Source of the DNA: Ophioderma brevispina
Taxonomy: Eukaryota; Echinodermata; Ophiuroidea; Amphilepidida; Ophiodermatidae
Direction: 5' to 3'
Assembly (NCBI GenBank): GCA_023653785.1
Contig: JAMKCH010078698.1
Span: forward strand, 31,881 to 95,880
Length of the DNA: 64,000 bases
A program made the translations under genes and the position numbers. How positions within the stretch are numbered: position 1 is the stretch's first letter; every line of letters starts with the position of its first letter. The notes under the pieces were generated by a model, which ran no database searches, was not told where the DNA came from, and saw only the letters and a list, made by a program, of their open reading frames with translations. Below, piece after piece: positions 56,691 to 64,000 of the stretch.

Positions 56691-56984
56691 GTCATATTTA
56701 TTTTTTTTGGGTTTTTGGGGGGGGGACAGTAAATGACCATTTTTTCTCGAAACTGCACCAATGAATTAACAAGGTTTTAAGTCTAAAGATATGAAAGTAC
56801 AGATTATCATGAAATAAAGTTACTCAATATATTATGCCAACCATGCATTGATCATGACTTGACCATGCTTTTTCAGAGTAAAACAGTACCCTACTGGAGT
56901 CATATATTTGTGCCTTTAATAGGGGGTGTATACTTCATGTGGAATAGCCTGTAAACCCTACCAAGTAGTATATCTCACTATTAC

Positions 56985-57511
56985 AGGTGGAAACTGAGAT
57001 TTCACAGGGGGGGGGGGGGGATCAGTGTCCCTAAAAAAATTTAAGTACTGATTTTTTTGGCCCAATGTAAATGGTTTCCATAAAAATATCCTATATTAAA
57101 AGGATTAGCTTAGAAATGATTCTTTGGTACAAAACTTTCTATTTTTTTTCAAAGTTGTATTTTGTATTTTTCTATGTTTTTATATTAATATTTAGCAAGG
57201 CTTGAAATAAGGATTTCGAATCCAGGAGCAATTTTGTGTTTTTAACATTTATTGGCCCGTGGGTCTATACAATGTACACAGTTTTTTGTTCCATAACCAG
57301 GGCATTTTGCCTTTTTAGCAGGGTAAATTTGCCCTTTTCCCCTCTTTTTCCATCAACCTTGAATATTAGCCCAATCAAATTGCCTTTTTCTCTCTCTTAA
57401 GACATTGCTTTAGCCAATACAAAGTAAGACAGCCTATGGAGCATCTAAATCTATATGAAATTACTATTGTGACACAATATTTGGGGTGCCTCAAAATCTC
57501 TTGTTGCAACT
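56985..57511 (+). mobile_element. Family A element, copy 7 (diverged, expanded)
   Basis: Begins AGGTGGAAACTGAGATTTCA with a 13-G run inside, keeps AAGTACTGATTTTTTTGGCC, TTCTTTGGTACAAAA and GACACAATATTTGGGGTGCC, and ends CTCTTGTTGCAACT before TTAA (57512-57515). Extra sequence near 57160-57370 makes it longer than other copies. Confidence 0.7.
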
Positions 57512-57515
57512 TTAA

Positions 57516-58655
57516 GAGCTATTTTGTATATCAACTTCTCTTTCATCACCCAGTCAACTACACCATATGTTTCCCCTAAATATTTTTTTCACACGTTTGG
57601 CCACAAAAACTAAGTCAAAACTTAATGCTGGTCATATATGGAGCCCAGATACTTTACTATCTGTTATATTATATGGCAGACACACTAAATTTGATAGTTC
57701 ATGTGAATTTTGAAATTATATAGAGTAATAAATTTACTTTTTTCTCTAAACTTATAAAGGTATTCCATTTTTAATATTGCATGACCTATGCTCTAAATTC
57801 TGATCAAGGTGTCATGCAGCTGCTTGTTTGAGTATATCAGTGAAAAAAAAAACAAATATACCAGAACAAATTTGTGTGAAAAGATGTGATTTTAGAAGCA
57901 GGAGGAAACTGAAGTGAGTAAACATGTGAGAGCAAATATGGGTCTTGGAAACCAAAATGGCCCAACTGGGAGTTGAACCAGTGGCTTAACCTGGATTTCA
58001 AAGATGGGGGATTGGGACAGGGGCAGAAAATTGTCAATTTGCTAACAAAAGTAACGTAGCTTTAACTAAAAGTAGCAATGTATAGACATATACAAAACTA
58101 CTGGTTTCAAGGGCGAAAGAACAAGAAACAATTGTTTCTTTAAAAACAATGGGCCTTTATTTTTATAGAATGACACAACAAGAGAAAAGGTTTTTTAGTT
58201 AAGACTATCCCTACAGACAATGGGACCAAATTACTCATATTAGATTTTACCAATCAATTTCCAAAGTGGCAAACCTAATTGAAATCAGGCAGACTCACAG
58301 CACAAACCACATCAATGAAAACTGGCACGGTCATTTATTACGATCATGCAGCAATTTGACTAAACCCTGTTATCCCCCTAAGCATGGTACTAATTCAGCG
58401 AAGGACATTTATTGAAGGCATGTGACTCAGTGGAGGTGTTTTTGGAAAATAGCACTAACTGATGAGATATTCAATAGCTTTGACCCAGTTATGTGGTCAG
58501 AGGACAAAATTAATGAAACCAGTTGAATAGCACACATCATCTTGTCTATCAAAGCTGTAGTAGATTCTACATGACTATACTTTGTCTGAGGTGATGACGC
58601 ACACGTATACCCAGTGCCGCCTTTTGCAGTGCACTTATGCTTTGACTACACACGT
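57516..58655. other. Unassigned; one G-run repeat fragment
   Basis: Near 57970-58030, CCAGTGGCTTAACCTGG and GGGGGATTGGGACAGGGGC mark a G-run repeat end. No gene. Confidence 0.4.
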
Positions 58656-58659
58656 GCTG

Positions 58660-58985
58660 AAACACAGCTGTTTGAAAGTCTCATTTTTTATGACAAAACC
58701 AAAATAAAACTTATCTTCGGCGACACACTTTTGACAACTGATTTGGAATATCTAGTCCACTAACTACATTCAGTGTAAATTTACGAAATTTCATTTACGG
58801 GCAAATGTGATTTTTCTTTAAAATCTAGTTTTCCATGTCTTCCTATGGAGAATGGCCATATAGAGGGCGCTATAACATACAAATCATGATCTTTGTACGC
58901 CTATATGGCAAGATTCCTGCAATGAATTTGTCTGATTTTTGCAGAGATGATAGCTCTTGCATGTCGCTACTTATATCAGTTGTCA
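58660..58985 (-). mobile_element. Family F element, copy 2 (one end)
   Basis: Starts ACACAGCTGTTTGAAAGTCT and is the reverse-orientation relative of 24297-24616 through CCTATGGAGAATGGCCATAT, AGAGGGCGC and TTTTTGCAGA. The far CACAGCTG end is missing. A 101-codon frame (58835-59140) begins in the repeat and has no domain. Confidence 0.65.
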
Positions 58986-59174
58986 AAATTGTGTCGCCAC
59001 TGCTTAAAATTGTTCTAAAAATTGTATGGGGTCAAAAAGCTGTGGAAAGTCGGTACAATGTATACGACCAAGTCGTTACTTCATACTTCAAGCTGGACAA
59101 CCACTACCATATCAAGAGCACAAAATGTTTTTTATCTTGATGTGTTTGTGCCTTGTTTGCCCCATCTCTAATAT

Positions 59175-59269
59175 AATGGGCTATTCTATTTGAAGCCTGC
59201 CCTCCCTCTGTGGAAAATTTAAGCAGTCTTCCACAGGTGGTGTATGAAATTCAAATGGAATAGCCCATT
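59175..59269. mobile_element. Hairpin element, AATGGGCTATTC ends
   Basis: AATGGGCTATTCTATTTGAA (59175-59194) pairs with TTCAAATGGAATAGCCCATT (59250-59269) with one mismatch; the whole unit is 95 bp and includes CCTCTGTGG and CCACAGG inside. A related GTGGAATAGCCT fragment lies near 56940. Confidence 0.75.
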
Positions 59270-59480
59270 GGGTAACTACATTTGAAACACGTGCCCCTCT
59301 GTTGAAGACTTTGATTTAGTCTCAGAGCCAGCAGGAGTACAGATTCTAAGTAGCATAGCTTTTTGGGCAAGTTCATTTAAAGGTGGGTGACCCGATCAGG
59401 GTGCGATTTTTCATATGAGGTACGTTTTCTCCCTCACATGGAAGCATATCATCATGAAAATCTTTACAAATTTGAGTTAA
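59270..59480. other. Unassigned; possible TTAA-type element end
   Basis: TTTAAAGGTGGGTGACCCGA at 59378-59397 looks like another TTAA-AGG end without a visible partner. Confidence 0.3.
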
Positions 59481-59817
59481 AGGGGCATTTCGTGATCCAC
59501 AGACTCGTCCCCCCGACTTACCTAAAAAAGTTGAAATTTTCATATCATCTGAACCGTTAACATTAGTAATCCATGTGTGCCAAATCTTACGTGCAAATTC
59601 GGCCGTGTCTGTAAGTAATTCGCAATTTTGTATTTTCTGTCCATAAACAGACAGAAATTACAGCACAGTGGCCTATGGGACCATGGGAAACAAGCATTTG
59701 CTCATAACACAAAACCGCAAAGTCAGGATCAGCTAAAAAGTTATGAATAAGCTTTTCTTAAGGATACCTAGTGACAATGAATAAAACAGAAGGGACTGGA
59801 ATCTATGAAAGGCAACT
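59481..59817 (+). mobile_element. TTAA-flanked TIR element, family C, copy 2
   Basis: AGGGGCATTTCGTGATCCAC after TTAA (59477-59480); ends GGAATCTATGAAAGGCAACT before TTAA (59818-59821). The body aligns with 27673-27966 including ACAGACAGAAATTACA. Confidence 0.8.
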
Positions 59818-59821
59818 TTAA

Positions 59822-60279
59822 TTCGGCAATCCATTTGCATGTGTCAACAAAAATATGTGACTAAATTGACCACAGACAGTATTGTGGTGGGGGTGGCGCT
59901 CTAATGTGGTCGACCACTTTGGAGATGTGTATATGTTGCGCGTAACATTAAAAATTCACTGGGGTAAATGAAAAAATATAATCGAGTTTGGTATATCATA
60001 CACTAATTTTGATCTCAATCACATCATTAATGTGAGATCTGCCAGTAATTTATAAACGTAAAACATATAAATTTGTTCTTTTTACCATCCAACCCAAATA
60101 TAATATCAACTGATAAAACAGTGGTCTTTCGGTGATATTACTTGACACCCCCATTAAAGGCACAACGGAATATCTATATGCACTCCTATATTGGGTATTG
60201 TGTGTGTGCATGTTAATCATTCATGGATGTCCACATGGTGGTGGTCATATTATACATGGATATCACATGCAGGTGTCAA

Positions 60280-60316
<37 letters not shown>

Positions 60317-60356
60317 AAGCCTCCCCTGCCCTTTTTGTCAGTTCAAATATATTTAA
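59822..60356. other. Unassigned; poly-A tract at 60282-60315
   Basis: ATTAAAGGCACAACGGAATA at 60153 may be another TTAA-type end. A run of about 34 A follows CAGGTGTCAACT. No gene. Confidence 0.4.
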
Positions 60357-60664
60357 AGGTGCTGTTTCCGATCACTTTGGGACCTCGATTTAACTCATAA
60401 GAATTATAAATTTTTGATACCAGATGAAAGGCCAGTATTTTTCTCATTGTCTTCCTGAAATTTAAGCTTTCAAGTCCATTTCTTTCTCGAGATAACTTGC
60501 AAAAAAATGTTTTTACATAGTGAATATGGGCTTTGCGCTATGCTTTATCACTTCTACTATCAAAACCACAATTTTGTTTCACATGATACTTGGAAGTCCG
60601 TGCATCAAGTTGTCAGCTCTCATATCAAGTAAGAACACGATAGACAAAGTCGGAACAAGGACCT
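60357..60664 (-). mobile_element. Family B element, copy 3 (reverse)
   Basis: Left AGGTGCTGTTTCCGATCACTT after TTAA (60353-60356), shown in part as AGGTGCTGTTTCCGATC; right AAAGTCGGAACAAGGACCTT. The right TTAA has decayed to TTTT. The body is the reverse of 51884-52221. Confidence 0.75.
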
Positions 60665-60860
60665 TTTGCTGAATGTTCATATCACAATAAGTTGTAATAT
60701 AAGTCACTATCATGATTTGCAAATCAGAATCTAAAAAATCACAAGTAATCAGATGTTTTGCTTTTGTAACCACTCTAGGTGGTATCCGCACAATTGTAAG
60801 ATAAAAAAACAATCTAATATAGTCGCACAGGTATTTTAGTACGTACCGTCCATACGGGCT
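60665..60860. other. Unassigned sequence
   Basis: Nothing recognised. Confidence 0.3.
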
Positions 60861-63449
60861 CCTCTTAAAATGAAAGAGTAAAAAACCACTCTAAAAGAGT
60901 GAAATCATCACTCCAAAAAAGAGCCGGCTGAGTGACGCATCTTTTATAGTGAATCCACTCAAAATAAAGCGTGAACAAAATAACTCTAAGGAAAGAGTGA
61001 ACTGATAACTCCTTTTTAGAGTGAACAGTTCACTTTTAGAGTTGTGTTCTTTGTGAATTTTGTTCGTTTGTGCGAATATTGTATGTGTAGGTCATAATTT
61101 ATAGCATCGTGACATGAATGAATATTGTGGCACATCATTGGCATGATTCAGTGAGACAGCATGATTGTGGCATGCATGACGTGTATGCTAATGGCATACA
61201 TGCCCGTGACAGCATGATTGTGCGTTTCGTACATGTGTAAGCCTAGCCTAGCGCAGACTACCGCAATTTCGAGTGATCATACAGTAACTAACATTTAATG
61301 CTCTCCATATGTGTAAAATTGCTAATGAACTGTGACCGACCCATACAATGACCACCCGTGAGATTCTATGATTTCTCCACTATTTCAAATCGTTCAACCG
61401 TTTGCTGGCGGTCTCACTCAACTCGTCCGCCCATGTTTTGTTCGAAATAATCACGCGATATGCTGCGTTCTGATTGGCTATAGTTCACTCCGAAAAGAGT
61501 TAGCATTTTCTCACTCTTTTAGAGCTAGAATCCGGTCGATAAAAGTTCAGAGTTGGGCTTCACTCCAAGAAGAAGTGGGGTTCATTCCATGCCATTCAAC
61601 AACTCGAGTACACAAAACACAACACCACACCTCATGGATTTTCTTTCCCTTTTTGGTGTATTGAAAGATATTTATGATAAACTAAAATCCTGAAAAGTGA
61701 GCTCTGTCCGCTTTTCACTGTTTTCACACTACACAATTTTAAATTGAGGGGTCACCTCAAAAACAGGTACCGGTGTGAATTCAATATTTCAGAGGGCCCA
61801 TAAGTAAAGAACTACACCCCTCATATCCTTCAAACTTGGGATTCGGATAACCTTTTGCTGGCAGATGGTACACACCATAATGTGAACAAAAAAATCACTC
61901 TTGCCCCAATTTAAAATAAAGGGGTCAAAAATGGGCCCCCCAAACCACTCGAACCATACTTTGGGGGCCCATAAATCAAAAAGTAAAAGTGATATAACTT
62001 CCAAATTTCGGCTGGTGAAAGCTTATCTTAATACTACCCTTGTACAATCTTATACTTAGATCAGCTTTATTGGAAGAGTATAGCTGTCGCAAAAAGCAAA
62101 AAGTCCAAAGTTAGACCTTTACCCCTGACCCCTAAATCAAGTCAGAACATTTTGCACCAATTTTGCTTGAAATATGGTTAAGAGGGCCCCTGCTAAAGTT
62201 GTGTGCAACGTTTCAACTGGTGTCTAACTGCCTTATGTAGGTTAACAGGCTTCAAAGAATTTAAACTTTCAACTAATATCAGACAAAGTTCCCATTGAAA
62301 TGTACACAGAATTCTGAACTTTGCAATCTGAGTATTCAAATGCAGTTTTAAGACTTTGAATCCAAGTTTGACCTTGTAGAACTCTAACAATGAAATTGAA
62401 ATCAATATCATCACCTTATTAGCACCTGATCTAGGTATGGACCAAATTTCAGTATGGTGTCTTGTTTGGTAAGGAATTTATAATACTTAAATTATTCTAA
62501 TTGAATTATATAGTAAAAAGTGAACTGTGCAAGTTAATACCCAGTTTGCAAAGTTCAGGCTTCCTGTGTGTTTCAATGGGAATTATTTCAAAACTGAATT
62601 ACATGAAGTAGGGGTTTTTGAAGACCAGTTACTTATAGAGACACTTAGACACCGCAATGAAACTTTGCCAAAATATTAAGCAAGGACCCCCCTCAAACAT
62701 ATTTCAAGCAGAATTTGGTGCAGAATGTCTGACATTGGTTTTAAGGGGGGCCAAGTCAAGGTCAAATTGGAATTTTTACTTTTTGCGACAGCTATATCTC
62801 TTCCAACGAAGCTGATCTAAGTATAAGATTGTACACAATGGTAGTATTTAAGATTAGCTATCTCCAGCCCAAATTTGGAAGTAATATCACTTTTATTTTT
62901 TGACTTATGGGCCCCTCAAAGTATGGTCCGAGTGGTTTTGGAGCCATTTTTGACCCCCTGTTATTTTAAATTGGGGCAAGGTGCATTTTGTCTGTTCACA
63001 TATTTGCAATATGCAGCAAAAGGTTATCCAGAATGCCAAGTTTGAAGGATCTGAGAGATGTAGATCTTTACTTACGGCCCTCTGAATATTGAATTTCACA
63101 TCGTACATGTTTTTGAGGTGACCCCCCTCAATTTAAAATTGCTGTAGTGTGAAAACGAAAAGAGGTACAGAGCTCAATTTTTCAGGATTTTAGTTCTCAT
63201 GAATATCTTTCAATACACCAAAAAGGAAAGAAATCCATGAGGTGATGGTGTACTCGATTTGTTGAATTGGCATGGAATGACCCAGTGGCATTTTGAGCCA
63301 CTCGGTAACAGAGTGAGTTCGGTTAACCGCGAGTTAAGGTGTCAGGTTGCATTTTCTCGCTCTTTAGAGCTAAAAGCCACTCGATTAGAGTTAATTTAAA
63401 ATTACTCGAAATTCAGAGTGATTTTTCACTCTTTCATTTTAAGAGAGGA
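60861..63449. mobile_element. 2.6-kb giant foldback TIR element
   Basis: Outer ends CCTCTTAAAATGAAAGAGT (60861-60879) and ACTCTTTCATTTTAAGAGAGG-like sequence (63427-63448) are inverted repeats that continue into GAGTGA/TCACTC motifs. Inside, about 61560-62320 is the imperfect reverse complement of about 62555-63300, symmetric about 62437. Checked pairs include CACCTCATGG (61630) with CCATGAGGTG (63236), TTTTGCGACAGCTATA on the right with TATAGCTGTCGCAAAA on the left, and CCCATTGAAA with TTTCAATGGG at the centre. The left outer flank has about 560 bp with no partner. Short frames in the arms are not conserved between arms. No transposase. Confidence 0.85.
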
Positions 63450-63620
63450 CACTTAACTGCAACACGTAATTGAATGGAGATTCAAATCTTTGAACACTGC
63501 TGTTTTCCTCCTTTTCAATTTTTTTCAGTTGGAAAAGATAATTTATGACAATTCTACAGACTTATTCTTCGCTTTTAAGCTATTCCTGCAAAATTCAAAT
63601 ATTTTGACTCTTTCGGTTGG
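63450..63620 (+). repeat. Family E internal fragment
   Basis: CAACACGTAATTGAATGGAG and TTCAGTTGGAAAAGATAAT match 29800-29890 of the long family E copy, directly beside the right end of the giant foldback element. Confidence 0.55.
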
Positions 63621-64000
63621 ATCACTGAAAGTGTCTTTAATGCTACCAGCAAGTATAAAGCCAGAAATTATTAGCTATTTCTTCAGCAGACCCATTTGAA
63701 GAAAATCTTAATAGCAAAATTCATAAGAAACATTGTGCTTCGAGCAAAATTACCAGACATTGTATTTGTAGTCATTGTCAGGATTTAGGAATATAATGGA
63801 CAAGATTTTTACCTTAAACAATGGTGTATTCTCCCAAGTATGATTAACATTTAGAAATACCTACAGGGATTTTCATCTTCTCTCTTTTTGTTCTTCTTTC
63901 TTTTGTTCTAGACTATTAGCTGTATGCATTAAGTGATCTGTGTGAAGTAATATAACAGTGCATTTCATGATCCAAGTGCTTACATTTTGATGGTTCAAAA
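63621..64000. other. Unassigned; possible family C end at window edge
   Basis: CAGTGCATTTCATGATCCAA at 63957-63976 resembles the family C end; the element would run off the window. Confidence 0.35.

Noticed and set aside
60861..63449. Two separate inverted insertions of one element
   Set aside because: No target duplication or element end was visible at the inner arm boundaries, and the outermost ends form a single TIR pair. Not fully excluded.

Overview
The window looks like AT-rich non-coding DNA from a metazoan nuclear genome, most plausibly a marine invertebrate. Reasons: no compact genes, many spliced-genome-sized gaps, CR1/L2-type LINE sequence, dozens of short terminal-inverted-repeat (TIR) elements, several satellite arrays, and CAGTGGCG-type and TGGGCTATTC-type interspersed repeats of the kind common in marine invertebrates. 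Species cannot be fixed from sequence alone. I find no confident host protein-coding gene, rRNA or functional tRNA. The longest open frames are either in-frame satellite translations or unrecognised.

Layout. 0-7.5 kb: a 174-bp higher-order minisatellite with a nested small element, then several TTAA-flanked TIR elements, one carrying a perfect 46-bp palindrome. 7.5-12.4 kb: a minus-strand, frameshifted CR1/L2-like LINE with recognisable ORF1 (esterase-like), endonuclease (GDFN) and reverse transcriptase (YADD) segments. 12.4-19.3 kb: G-run/C-run elements, a hAT-like element, a TA-flanked element, a tRNA-derived SINE-like head, a 29-bp perfect inverted repeat and a degenerate AT-rich minisatellite. 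19.3-31.8 kb: mixed unique sequence, more TTAA elements, foldback hairpins and a very clean TIR element with a 9-bp target duplication. 31.8-41.2 kb: a 1.1-kb TTAA element family (D). One copy has been invaded by a 1.9-kb TIR-bounded CCATGG palindromic satellite; the second copy interrupts one member of a roughly 1.6-kb duplicated repeat (H). 44.8-50.5 kb: three tandem arrays (about 155, 24 and 48 bp), the last two built of hairpin-forming units. 50.5-60.8 kb: more TTAA elements and two slightly CpG-richer unique stretches that might be promoter or exon sequence. 60.9-63.4 kb: a 2.6-kb element folding into a giant imperfect hairpin.

The unifying theme is that at least six unrelated TIR families (called A, B, C, D, E and G here) sit in TTAA targets, and most begin with AGG. 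For family A an empty target site elsewhere in the window supports TTAA duplication. This matches the known signature of Kolobok-like (RGG ends, TTAA) or piggyBac-like transposons. No transposase for them is present, so they would have been mobilised in trans. The other strong theme is palindrome formation at scales from 24 bp to 2.6 kb.
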